Program-made: the position numbers and the translations under genes | NCBI GenBank assembly: GCA_033853925.1 | Contig: JAWOLC010000077.1 | Location: 1-29,684 of the forward strand | Direction: 5' to 3' | Source of the DNA: JANXPZ01 sp033853925 | GTDB taxonomy: Bacteria; Eisenbacteria; RBG-16-71-46 | DNA length: 29,684 bases | The notes under the pieces: generated by a model | Seen by the model: the letters and a program-made list of their open reading frames with translations, nothing else | The model's database searches: none | Told to the model about the DNA's origin: nothing | Shown here: piece after piece, positions 8,208-15,690 of the stretch | How positions within the stretch are numbered: the stretch's first letter is position 1 | Layout: each line of letters opens with the position of its first letter

Positions 8208-8972
8208 GTGGCGGAGATCACCATGAAGGACCTGCTCGAAGCGGGAGTCCACTTCGGGCATCAGACGCGACGCTGGAATCCGCAGATGAAGAAGTTCATC
8301 TTCATGGAGCGGAACGGCATCTACATCATCGACCTGCAGAAGACCCTCAAGTGCATCCAGGAGGCCCGGGCCGCGATCGAGCGCGTGGTGCGCGGCGGCG
8401 GGCACATCCTCTTCATCGCGACCAAGAAGCAGGCCAAGCCCATCGTGGTCGAGGAGGCCGCGCGCGCCGGCATGTTCCACGTCACCGAGCGCTGGCTGGG
8501 CGGCATGCTCACCAACTTCAAGACCATCCGCAGCAGCATCAAGCGGCTGCACGACCTCGACAAGATGGCGACCGACGGCACGTTCGAGAAGATGAGCAAG
8601 AAGGAGGTCTCCCGGCTCCAGCGTGAGCGCGAGCGCCTCGAGTTCGCCTTCGCGGGCATCAAGGAGATGCCCGGCCTGCCTTCGCTCGTCTTCGTGATCG
8701 ACACGAAGAAGGAGAAGATCGCGGTCGCCGAGGCCAACCGGCTGGCGATCCCGATCGTGGGGATCGTGGACACGAACTGCGACCCCACCGTGGTGAACTT
8801 CCCGATCCCGGGGAACGACGACGCGATCCGCGCGATCCGGCTCTTCACCCGCATGGTGGCGGACACCGTCCTCGAAGCGCGCTCCTTCGCGCTCGAAGGC
8901 GCGGACCAGGAGACCGTCTCGTTCGGTGGCGAGGAGTCCGAGGGCGAGACCGAGACCGCGAGCCTCCGGTAA
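8208..8972 (+). CDS. rpsB: 30S ribosomal protein S2
   Basis: S2 is a late-assembling small-subunit protein. The 254-residue product shows EITMKDLLEAGVHFGHQTRRWNPQM at the N terminus (in two parts: MKDLLEAGVHFGHQ, then RRWNPQM), followed by RNGIYIIDLQKT, the TERWLGGMLTNFKTI segment, PSLVFVIDTKKE and VGIVDTNCDP. All are hallmarks of S2. An ATG at 8202 directly abuts the AAGGAGG Shine-Dalgarno. The in-frame GTG at 8208 has the correct 6-base spacing and yields the canonical N terminus, so I start there. The acidic C-terminal tail is ordinary for S2. Confidence 0.97.
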   Translation: MAEITMKDLLEAGVHFGHQTRRWNPQMKKFIFMERNGIYIIDLQKTLKCIQEARAAIERVVRGGGHILFIATKKQAKPIVVEEAARAGMFHVTERWLGGMLTNFKTIRSSIKRLHDLDKMATDGTFEKMSKKEVSRLQRERERLEFAFAGIKEMPGLPSLVFVIDTKKEKIAVAEANRLAIPIVGIVDTNCDPTVVNFPIPGNDDAIRAIRLFTRMVADTVLEARSFALEGADQETVSFGGEESEGETETASLR

Positions 8973-8990
8973 CCCGGGAGCGTGCCGAGT

Positions 8991-9025
8991 GACGCCCGTC
9001 CGTGAGCGTGTCGCGGGCGGGCGTC
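8991..9025 (+). other. Strong hairpin between rpsB and tsf
   Basis: The arm at 8991-9002 (GACGCCCGTCCG) pairs with 9014-9025 (CGGGCGGGCGTC) over 12 base pairs with a single U-G wobble, leaving an 11-base loop. No T-run follows. The hairpin lies 19 nt before the tsf ATG. It could act as an attenuator, a processing or stability element, or a brake on tsf translation, which would fit differing S2 and EF-Ts levels. Confidence 0.55.
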
Positions 9026-9044
9026 GTGACGACAGGGGAACGAG

Positions 9045-9641
9045 ATGACCATTACGGCCGAGCAGGTGAAGCAGCTCCGGGACCGCACGGGCGCCGGGAT
9101 GATGGAGTGCAAGAAGGCGCTGACCGAGGCGGCGGGCGACGTGGACAAGGCGATCGACCTGCTGCGCAAGGCGGGCGCGGCCCGCGCGGGCGCGCGCCAG
9201 CAGCGGGCGGCCAGCGAGGGGCTGGTCGAGGCCTACATCCATCCCGGCAACCGGGTGGGCGTGCTGATCGAGGTGAACTGCGAGACGGACTTCGTGGCCC
9301 GCACGCCCGAGTTCGCGGAGCTGGTGCGGAACCTGGCCATGCAGGTGGCGGCGGCGGGCGCCGAGTACGTGCGGCGCGAGGACGTGCCGGCCGAGCGGGT
9401 GGCCAAGGAGCGCGAGATCTACGCCGGCCAGCTCGAGGGCCAGAGCAAGCCCGCGCCGATCGTGCAGAAGATCGTGGACGGCAAGCTGGAGAAGTACTTC
9501 GCCGAGGTCTGCCTGCTCGAGCAGCCCTACATCCGGGACGACAAGACCACGGTGCGGGACCTGGTGCTCCAGGCCGCCGGCCGGACCGGGGAGAACATCG
9601 TCGTGCGGCGCTTCGCGCGCTTCCGGCTCGGACAGGAGTGA
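9045..9641 (+). CDS. tsf: Translation elongation factor Ts (short form)
   Basis: EF-Ts is the guanine nucleotide exchange factor for EF-Tu. The N-terminal UBA-like domain (VKQLRDRTGAGMMECKKAL) is intact and is followed by the GLVEAYIHPGNRVGVLIEV and NCETDFVARTPEF core motifs. At 198 residues it is the short form, similar in size to Thermus EF-Ts, rather than the roughly 280-residue E. coli type: one of the two dimerisation subdomains is reduced. ATG 9045 follows AGGGGAACG. The hairpin at 8991-9025 lies in its leader. Confidence 0.97.
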   Translation: MTITAEQVKQLRDRTGAGMMECKKALTEAAGDVDKAIDLLRKAGAARAGARQQRAASEGLVEAYIHPGNRVGVLIEVNCETDFVARTPEFAELVRNLAMQVAAAGAEYVRREDVPAERVAKEREIYAGQLEGQSKPAPIVQKIVDGKLEKYFAEVCLLEQPYIRDDKTTVRDLVLQAAGRTGENIVVRRFARFRLGQE

Positions 9642-9646
9642 CGGCG

Positions 9647-10360
9647 GTGGCCGGCCGCTGGCAGCGCGTCCTGCTCAAGCTCTCCGGCGAGATCCTCGCC
9701 GGGAACGTCGGGCACGGCATCGACGAGAACGCCATGGCCGCGCTGGCCGGCGAGATCCGCGAGGTGCGCGAGCTGGGCGTCCAGGTGGGCATCGTGACCG
9801 GCGGGGGCAACATCTTCCGCGGGCTCGCGGCCAGCACCCGGGGCATGGACCGGGTCGGCGCCGACTACATGGGCATGCTGGCCACGGTCATCAACGGCCT
9901 GGCGCTGCAGCACGCGCTGGAGAAGCGCGGCGTCTACACGCGGGTGATGTCGGCGATCGAGATGCCCCGGGTGTGCGAGCCCTACATCCGCCGCCGCGCG
10001 GTGCGGCACCTGGAGAAGGGGCGGGTCGTCGTGCTCGCGGCCGGCACCGGGAACCCCTACTTCACCACCGACACGGCGGCGGCCCTGCGGGCCGTCGAGG
10101 TCGGAGCCGACGTCGTCCTGAAGGCCACGAAGGTGGACGGCATCTACAGCAGCGATCCGGTCACCCATCCGGACGCGACTTTCTATCCACGCATCACGTA
10201 CAAGGACATCCTCGATCGGGGCCTCGCGGTCATGGACCTGACGGCCATCACCCTGCTCAAGGAGAATCGCCTGCCGTTGGTCGTCTTCAACGTGGGGCAG
10301 CGCGGGAACCTGACGAGGATCGTCCAGGGCGAGACCGTGGGGACCGCGGTCACGGAGTGA
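9647..10360 (+). CDS. pyrH: UMP kinase (uridylate kinase)
   Basis: UMP kinase phosphorylates UMP to UDP in pyrimidine synthesis. Motifs in order: VLLKLSGE, VGIVTGGGNIFRG, ADYMGMLATVINGLAL, GTGNPYFTTDTAAALRA, LKATKVDGIY and LTAITLLKENRLP, all standard for the hexameric bacterial enzyme. Two starts are possible. GTG 9638 overlaps the tsf stop but sits on top of the AGGAG sequence. GTG 9647 lies eight bases beyond AGGAG (9634-9638) and gives 237 residues, the usual size, so I use it. The order tsf-pyrH-frr is strongly conserved in bacteria. Confidence 0.97.
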   Translation: MAGRWQRVLLKLSGEILAGNVGHGIDENAMAALAGEIREVRELGVQVGIVTGGGNIFRGLAASTRGMDRVGADYMGMLATVINGLALQHALEKRGVYTRVMSAIEMPRVCEPYIRRRAVRHLEKGRVVVLAAGTGNPYFTTDTAAALRAVEVGADVVLKATKVDGIYSSDPVTHPDATFYPRITYKDILDRGLAVMDLTAITLLKENRLPLVVFNVGQRGNLTRIVQGETVGTAVTE

Positions 10361-10364
10361 CGCC

Positions 10365-10922
10365 ATGGCGCACAAGATCCTGGTGGAAGCGGAAGAGCGG
10401 ATGAAGAAGGCGCTGGAGGGGATCCGGCGCGAGCTGTCCGGCATCCGGTCCGGCAAGGCGAGTCCGGCGCTGCTGGACTCCGTCCGGGTCGAGGCCTACG
10501 GGCAGCCCCTGCCGCTCAATCAGGTGGGACAGGTGACGGCGCCCGAGCCGAGGCTGCTGGTGGTCCAGCCCTACGACCGCAGCCTGGTGAAGGCCGTGCA
10601 TCGGGCGATCATGCAATCCGACCTGGGGCTCAACCCTACCGACGACGGGACCGTCGTGCGCGTCCCGATCCCGCCCCTCACCGAGGAGCGCCGCCGCGAC
10701 CTGGTGAAGCTGATCGCCAAGTTCGCCGAGGAGGGCCGGGTGCACGTGCGCCAGATCCGCCACGAGGTGATCCACGACTTGAAGAAGCAGGAGAAGGACG
10801 GCACGCTCCCCGAGGACGAGGGGCATCGCCTCGAGGCGGACACGCAGAAGCTGACGGACCGCTACATCGGCCTCGTGGACGAGCTGCTCAAGAAGAAGAC
10901 CGCCGAGGTGATGGAAGTCTAG
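10365..10922 (+). CDS. frr: Ribosome recycling factor
   Basis: RRF, with EF-G, splits the post-termination ribosome. The 185-residue product is the standard length and contains the helical segments ending IRSGKASPALLD, then VEAYGQPLPLNQV, VQPYDRSLVKAV, DLGLNPTDDG and the C-terminal IPPLTEERRRDLVK. ATG 10365 lies four bases after the pyrH stop, and GGAG within the end of pyrH serves as ribosome binding site. The gene closes the translation block; uppS follows after 42 bases. Confidence 0.98.
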   Translation: MAHKILVEAEERMKKALEGIRRELSGIRSGKASPALLDSVRVEAYGQPLPLNQVGQVTAPEPRLLVVQPYDRSLVKAVHRAIMQSDLGLNPTDDGTVVRVPIPPLTEERRRDLVKLIAKFAEEGRVHVRQIRHEVIHDLKKQEKDGTLPEDEGHRLEADTQKLTDRYIGLVDELLKKKTAEVMEV

Positions 10923-10964
10923 GCCGGCCCGCGGTGGGACCCCGGCCCGGCCTCCGGGAGGATC

Positions 10965-11699
10965 GTGTCCGCCCGCATCCCGACGCTCGAGGAACTGAAG
11001 GCTCGCGGCAACCTGCCGCGCCACGTCGCCATCATCATGGATGGCAACGGGCGCTGGGCGCAGGCGCGCGGCGTGCCGCGTCTGCTCGGCCACCGGGCCG
11101 GACGGGAATCGGTGCGCGAGGCCGTGCGCGGCTGCGCGGCCCTCGGCGTGGAGGTCCTCACCCTCTACACCTTCTCGACCGAGAACTGGAGCCGCCCGGC
11201 GCGCGAGGTCTCGGCCCTGATGAGCATGCTGCGGCAGAGCCTCCGCGGCGAGCGCGCCGAGCTGAAGGCGAACAACGTGCGCCTCAAGGTCATGGGCCGG
11301 ATCGCGGACCTGCCGGCGCCGGTGCGGACGGCGATCGCCGAGACCGAGCGGTTCCTGGCCCCGTGCACGGGCATGCTCCTGAACCTGGCCATCTCCTACG
11401 GCGGGCGCGTCGAGCTGGTGGACGCGATCCGCCGCCTGCTCCGCGAGCGCGGGCTGCGTCCCGACGACGTGGACGAGGAGCGGGTCTCGCACTGCCTGTA
11501 CACCGCCGGGCTCCCGGATCCCGATCTCCTCATCCGCACGAGCGGCGAGATGCGCATCTCGAACTTCATGCTCTGGCAGCTCGCCTACACCGAGCTGTGG
11601 GTCACGGACACCCTGTGGCCCGACTTCCGCCGCCGCCACCTCTTCCAGGCGATCGCCGAGTACCAGAAGCGGGAGCGCCGCTTCGGCCGGGTGGACTGA
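10965..11699 (+). CDS. uppS: Isoprenyl transferase (undecaprenyl diphosphate synthase)
   Basis: This cis-prenyltransferase makes undecaprenyl diphosphate, the lipid carrier for peptidoglycan and surface polysaccharides. IIMDGNGRWA places the catalytic Asp at residue 26, as in the E. coli enzyme. Also visible are GHRAGRESVRE, TLYTFSTENWSRP, ISYGGRVELVDA, the PDLLIRTSGEMRISNF signature and LWPDFRRRHL. Length is 244 residues. The start is GTG 10965 with GGGAGGA just upstream. The stop TGA is immediately followed by the cdsA GTG. Product chain length cannot be read from sequence with certainty. Confidence 0.97.
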   Translation: MSARIPTLEELKARGNLPRHVAIIMDGNGRWAQARGVPRLLGHRAGRESVREAVRGCAALGVEVLTLYTFSTENWSRPAREVSALMSMLRQSLRGERAELKANNVRLKVMGRIADLPAPVRTAIAETERFLAPCTGMLLNLAISYGGRVELVDAIRRLLRERGLRPDDVDEERVSHCLYTAGLPDPDLLIRTSGEMRISNFMLWQLAYTELWVTDTLWPDFRRRHLFQAIAEYQKRERRFGRVD

Positions 11700-12599
11700 G
11701 TGAGCGAGGAGACGCCGGCGCTGGAGGGGAGTGGCGGCCCGCCCCCGGGTCCGGCCAAGGCGGCGTCGTGGTCCCTGGGGCTCCGCATCGCCAGCGGCGT
11801 GCTCTTCGTGCCCCTGCTCGTGCTGCTCGCGCGGGCGGGCGGCTACGCCTTCGTGGGCTTCGTGGCGCTCGAGGTGACCCTCGGGCTGCTCGAGTTCTAC
11901 CGGATGATGCGGGGCAAGGGGCTGCATCCCTACCCGCTCCTCGGCTTGCTGTGCGGCCTGGGCGTGGTGTGGAAGTGCTTCCGCCCGCATCAGAGCCAGA
12001 GCGACCTGCTCCTCACCGGGGCCGTGCTGGTGACTCTCGGGCTCGGTCTCCGGCGCCCCGACCTGAAGGGCCGCATCGAGGGGATGGCCGTGACCCTCTT
12101 CGGCGTCCTCTACGTGGGTTGGCTCTCCGCCCACCTGGTCCTCCTGCGCGAGCTGCCCTGGCGCGCCGCCACCACCTACGATCAGGGAGCCTGGTACGTG
12201 CTGCTCGCCTTCTTCCTGACCTGGAGCTGCGACACCGGCGCCTACGCCGCCGGGCGCGCGTTCGGGCGCACGCGCCCGTGGACGCTCATCTCTCCGCGCA
12301 AGTCGGTGGAGGGGGCGGTGGGCGGGCTGGTGGCCGCGCTGGTCGCGGGCTTCGTGGCGCGCGCCTGGTTCGCTCCCTTCCTCTCCGCTCGCGACGCGGT
12401 GGTGCTGGGGCTGGGGGTCGGGCTGTTCGCGCAGGTGGGGGACCTGGTGGAGTCCATGCTCAAGCGCGACGCCCGCCATGGGGATTCGTCGGACATCATC
12501 CCGGGACACGGCGGCATCCTCGACCGCTTCGACTCCCTCTACTTCGCCGCGCCCCTCGTCTTCTACTACCTGAAGATCGCCGTCTTCCAGATCCCATGA
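11700..12599 (+). CDS. cdsA: Phosphatidate cytidylyltransferase CdsA
   Basis: CdsA makes CDP-diacylglycerol for phospholipid synthesis in the inner membrane. The 299-residue protein has about seven or eight hydrophobic helices from residue 25 on, preceded by a Gly/Pro-rich cytoplasmic tail. It ends with the CdsA signature region, SMLKR at 252-256 through PGHGGILDRFD. One signature position deviates: the usual Lys before the conserved Asp262 is Gly261. The start GTG 11700 directly follows the uppS stop, and the stop overlaps the dxr ATG (ATGA). No alternative family is plausible. Confidence 0.95.
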   Translation: MSEETPALEGSGGPPPGPAKAASWSLGLRIASGVLFVPLLVLLARAGGYAFVGFVALEVTLGLLEFYRMMRGKGLHPYPLLGLLCGLGVVWKCFRPHQSQSDLLLTGAVLVTLGLGLRRPDLKGRIEGMAVTLFGVLYVGWLSAHLVLLRELPWRAATTYDQGAWYVLLAFFLTWSCDTGAYAAGRAFGRTRPWTLISPRKSVEGAVGGLVAALVAGFVARAWFAPFLSARDAVVLGLGVGLFAQVGDLVESMLKRDARHGDSSDIIPGHGGILDRFDSLYFAAPLVFYYLKIAVFQIP

Positions 12600-13762
12600 G
12601 CGCTCCCGCGGGCACGCGCCTCGCCGTCCTCGGCTCCACGGGCTCGATCGGCCGTCAGGCGCTCGAGGTCGCGGCGCGCGAGCGCGAGCGGGTGCGGGTC
12701 GTGGCTCTCGCCGCGGGGCGGTCCCTCGCCCGGCTGGTGGAGCAGGCGGGGGCGTGGCGGCCGGAGGCGGTGGCGCTCGAGGCGGCGGAGGATCGCGAGG
12801 CGGCGCGAGCGGCCCTCGAGACCGCGGCGCCGGGCGCGCGCGTCGAGGTGGGGCCGGGCTCGGCCGCGCGCCTGGCGGCGGAGAGCGCGGCCGACGTCGT
12901 GCTCAACGGGATCGTGGGGTTCGCGGGCCTGCGCGCGTCGCTGGCCACGCTGGCCCGCGGGGCACGGCTCGCCCTGGCCAACAAGGAGACGCTGGTCGTG
13001 GGCGGTCCCCTGATCACGGCGGCGCTCGGCCGGGGCGGCACGCTGGTGCCGGTGGACAGCGAGCACAGCGCGGCGCTGCAGTGCCTGGGCGGGCGCCCGG
13101 CGGCCGAGGTCCTGCGCCTCACGCTCACGGCCTCGGGCGGGGCGCTGCGCGCCCATCCCCGCTGGGAGCAGGCGACGCCGGCGGAGGTGCTGGCCCACCC
13201 GGTGTGGAGCATGGGGCCGCGCATCACCGTGGACTCGGCGCTCCTCTTCAACAAGGGGCTCGAGCTGATCGAGGCGCGCTCCCTGTTCGGCCTGGACTGG
13301 GAGCAGCTCGAGGCCGTGCTCCACCCGCAGGCGGTCGTGCACGCGCTGGTCGCCTTCCGCGACGGCTCGACGGTGGCCCAGGCCGCGCCCGCGGACATGA
13401 AGCTGCCCATCCAGCTCGCGCTTTCCTGGCCGGCGCGCTGGGACGAGGCCGTCCCCGCCCTGCAGGCGACCGACCTCGCCGGCCTCTCCTTCGCGCCGCT
13501 TCCGCCCGGGCGCTTCCCCGCCTTCGACCTGGTCGTGGCCGCGGGGCGGGCGGGCGGCACCGCGCCCTGCGTCGTGAACGCCGCCGACGAGATCGCCGTG
13601 CGCGCCTTCCTGGACGGGGCCGTGCCGCTCGGACGCGTGCCCGGGATCCTGGCGCGGGTGCTCGACCAGCACGAGCCCGAGCCGGTGGAGTCGGTCGAGC
13701 AGCTCGAGCGCCTGGACTCCTGGGCGCGGGGCGCGGCCCGCGCGGCCGTGGCGCGAAGATGA
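12596..13762 (+). CDS. dxr: 1-deoxy-D-xylulose 5-phosphate reductoisomerase
   Basis: Dxr catalyses the first committed step of the MEP isoprenoid pathway, making MEP with NADPH. The Rossmann motif LGSTGSIG (12-19), LANKETLV, the metal-binding VDSEHSA (Asp154, Glu156), the TASGGAL loop and the NKGLELIEA motif (219-227) are all intact. Length is 388 residues, near the usual 380-400. ATG 12596 overlaps the cdsA stop. Together with uppS and cdsA it supplies precursors for the undecaprenyl and phospholipid pathways. In many genomes rseP follows directly; here three glycosyltransferases intervene. Confidence 0.97.
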   Translation: MSAPAGTRLAVLGSTGSIGRQALEVAARERERVRVVALAAGRSLARLVEQAGAWRPEAVALEAAEDREAARAALETAAPGARVEVGPGSAARLAAESAADVVLNGIVGFAGLRASLATLARGARLALANKETLVVGGPLITAALGRGGTLVPVDSEHSAALQCLGGRPAAEVLRLTLTASGGALRAHPRWEQATPAEVLAHPVWSMGPRITVDSALLFNKGLELIEARSLFGLDWEQLEAVLHPQAVVHALVAFRDGSTVAQAAPADMKLPIQLALSWPARWDEAVPALQATDLAGLSFAPLPPGRFPAFDLVVAAGRAGGTAPCVVNAADEIAVRAFLDGAVPLGRVPGILARVLDQHEPEPVESVEQLERLDSWARGAARAAVARR

Positions 13763-13851
13763 GCGGCCGGCCGGGAACGAGAGCGCGGGGACGGCGCGCG
13801 CCCGTCGCGGCCGGCTCGCGGCCAGGCGCGTGCGTTCCCGGGGAGAGCTGA
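13759..13851 (+). CDS. Possible 30-codon mini-ORF linking dxr to the GT9 gene
   Basis: An ATG at 13759 overlaps the dxr stop (ATGA), and the frame ends in TGA exactly one base before the ATG of the next gene. The product would be Arg-, Gly- and Ala-rich (6 Arg in 30) with no recognisable domain. It uses codons such as AGA, CCA and GTT that are uncommon around it, which argues against a selected protein. A role as a translational coupling leader is possible, but chance is a serious alternative. Confidence 0.2.
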   Translation: MSGRPGTRARGRRAPVAAGSRPGACVPGES

Positions 13852-14862
13852 ATGGCCTCCGGGATCCTGGCGATCCGCCCGCGCACCCTGGGCGACGTGG
13901 TGCTCACCACGCCGGCGTTGCGGGCTCTCAAGCGCGGCTACCCGGACGAGCCTCTCGAGGTGGTGACCGAGGCGCGGTACGCGCCGCTCCTGGAAGGCCT
14001 GCCGGGGGTGGATCGCGTGTGGCCGCTCGAGCGCACGACACGGGCGACGCTCACCCTGCTCGGCGCGCTTCGCCGCCGTCGCTGGAGATGGGCCGTCGAC
14101 TTCTTCGGCAACGCCCGCAGCGCCCTGGTCGCCCGCGCCTGCGGGGCCGAACGGTGCGCGGGCTACGAGCTGCGCGGCCGCCGCCACGCCTACCACGTGC
14201 GCGTGCCGCGCGAGGTCGCTCCCGCCCCGGGACGGCGCGAGTACGCCGCGGCCGCGCACCTGCGGCTGGCCGCGGTCGTGGGCGGCCGCGCGGACGGTCT
14301 GGATGCGCGCGTGGCGGTGAGCGAGGCGGCGCGCGCCGAGGCGGCGGCCCGGCTGGCCGCGCTGGGCTTCGCCGAGGCGCCGAACGCGGTGGGGCTCGTG
14401 GCGGCGGGGACCTGGCCCGCCAAGACCTGGCCGGCCTCTCACGCCGCGCTCCTGGCGCGGGCCCTGCTCGCGGCGGGACGGCCGCTCCTCCTCGTCACCG
14501 GGCCGGGCGAGGAGGCGGCGAGCGCCCGGGTTGCCGCGCTGGCGCCGGGGGCCAAGGTGCTGGAGCCGTGCGGCCTGGGCACGCTGGCCGCGGTGATCGA
14601 GCGCCTGGCCGCGGTCGTGGGCACGGACAGCGGGCCACGCCACCTGGCCGCGGCCCTGGGCGTGCCGTCGTTCGCCTGGTTCGGCTCGAGCCACCCCGAG
14701 GTGTGGACCGCGCCCGGAGGGCGGCAGGCCCACTGGTGGAGCGACCTGCCCTGCCGGGGCTGCGGCCGCACGGTGTGTCCGCACTGGAATTGCCTTCCCG
14801 CCCTGGAGCCGGCGCTGGCCGCGCGCCTCGTCCTCGAGCATCTGGCCCGCCATGGCGCGTGA
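13852..14862 (+). CDS. Glycosyltransferase family 9 (LPS heptosyltransferase-like)
   Basis: GT9 enzymes add ADP-heptose or similar sugars to LPS core on the cytoplasmic face of the inner membrane. Evidence is an N-terminal ILAIRPRTLGDVVLTTPAL segment, a central domain boundary, and the C-terminal GTDSGPRHLAAALG nucleotide-binding motif (about 257-270) followed by FAWFGSSHPEVW. A four-Cys cluster (C301, C304, C309, C314) near the C terminus is common in WaaF/RfaF-like members. Length is 336 residues. ATG 13852 has GGGGAG upstream. The stop overlaps the next gene by 11 bases. I do not assign WaaC, WaaF or WaaQ specificity. Confidence 0.88.
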   Translation: MASGILAIRPRTLGDVVLTTPALRALKRGYPDEPLEVVTEARYAPLLEGLPGVDRVWPLERTTRATLTLLGALRRRRWRWAVDFFGNARSALVARACGAERCAGYELRGRRHAYHVRVPREVAPAPGRREYAAAAHLRLAAVVGGRADGLDARVAVSEAARAEAAARLAALGFAEAPNAVGLVAAGTWPAKTWPASHAALLARALLAAGRPLLLVTGPGEEAASARVAALAPGAKVLEPCGLGTLAAVIERLAAVVGTDSGPRHLAAALGVPSFAWFGSSHPEVWTAPGGRQAHWWSDLPCRGCGRTVCPHWNCLPALEPALAARLVLEHLARHGA

Positions 14863-15631
14863 GCTGCCGCTCTCCGTCCTGCTGCTCGCCCGCGACGAGA
14901 CGGCCGGGCTCGAGGCCCTGCTGCCCGAGCTGGCCTTCGCCCGGGAGGTGATCGTGGTCTGGGATCCGCGCGGGCGGGCGGAGACGCGAGTGGCGGCCGA
15001 GCGGGCGGGCGCGCGTGTCTTCGCGCACGAGTTCGTGGGCTTCGGAGCCCAGCGGCAGTTCGCGCTCGCGCAGTGCACCCAGCCGTGGGTGCTGTGGCTG
15101 GACGCCGATGAGCGCCTGGATCAGGCGGCTCACGAGAGCCTCGCCCGCCTGGCGGGTCCCGATCCGCCCGAGGTCGCCTTCACCCTGGCCCGGCGCTCTC
15201 GCTTCCTCGGCCGCCCGATTCGCTTCTGCGGCTGGCAGCGGGAGCGGGTGCTGCGCCTGTTCCGCCGCGAGGGCGCGCGCTTCGACGACGCCCTCGTCCA
15301 CGAGCGCGTGCGGATCGCCGGGGCGGTGGGCCGGCTCCCGGGGACGATCGCCCACCACACCTACTCCACCTGGGAGGAGTGCGTGCGCAAGCTGCGGGAC
15401 TACGCGCACGCGGGCGCGAGGGCGGCGCTGGCGGCCGGGCGGCGCGCGAGCGTCCTCGACGTGGCGCTGCGGCCGCCTCTGCGCTTCCTGCGCATGTACG
15501 TCTTCCAGCTCGGCCTCCTCGACGGCGCGCACGGCTTCCTGGTCTGCGCCCTCGCCGCCGCGCAGGTGTTCCTCAAGTACGCCGAGGTCTGGGCCGAGAC
15601 GCGTGGGGGAGCGCGCCGGAGGGAGCCATGA
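14852..15631 (+). CDS. Glycosyltransferase family 2 (WaaE/KdtX-like LPS core enzyme)
   Basis: A GT-A-fold transferase with an N-terminal LSVLLLARDE strand-loop, a metal- and nucleotide-sugar-binding WLDADE motif (about 81-86), and the RRSRFLGRPIRFCGW and HHTYSTWEEC segments. The last two are characteristic of the WaaE/KdtX group that adds glucose to heptose in LPS inner core. The last 80 residues contain hydrophobic stretches that may associate with the membrane. Length is 259 residues. ATG 14852 overlaps the GT9 gene by 11 bases, so the two are surely co-translated. The exact sugar is not determinable from sequence. Confidence 0.87.
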   Translation: MARELPLSVLLLARDETAGLEALLPELAFAREVIVVWDPRGRAETRVAAERAGARVFAHEFVGFGAQRQFALAQCTQPWVLWLDADERLDQAAHESLARLAGPDPPEVAFTLARRSRFLGRPIRFCGWQRERVLRLFRREGARFDDALVHERVRIAGAVGRLPGTIAHHTYSTWEECVRKLRDYAHAGARAALAAGRRASVLDVALRPPLRFLRMYVFQLGLLDGAHGFLVCALAAAQVFLKYAEVWAETRGGARRREP

Positions 15632-15690
15632 GGCGCCGTGGCGGACGGGCCGGCGCGGCGGCGCGGCTCGCGCGGGAGAGGACGGCGTGA
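15628..15690 (+). CDS. Possible 20-codon mini-ORF linking the GT2 and GT4 genes
   Basis: ATG 15628 overlaps the GT2 stop (ATGA), and its TGA (15688-15690) overlaps the GTG start of the GT4 gene (GTGA). The frame encodes 20 residues with 7 arginines and no known domain. It is the second such junction element in this window. It could carry ribosomes across the gap by termination-reinitiation, or be an artefact of GC-rich sequence. Confidence 0.25.
   Translation: MRRRGGRAGAAARLARERTA

Noticed and set aside
10934..12595. Upstream part of the long + strand frame that ends in dxr
   Set aside because: It overlaps uppS and cdsA in another frame and shows no domain. dxr begins at ATG 12596, where its conserved N terminus starts.
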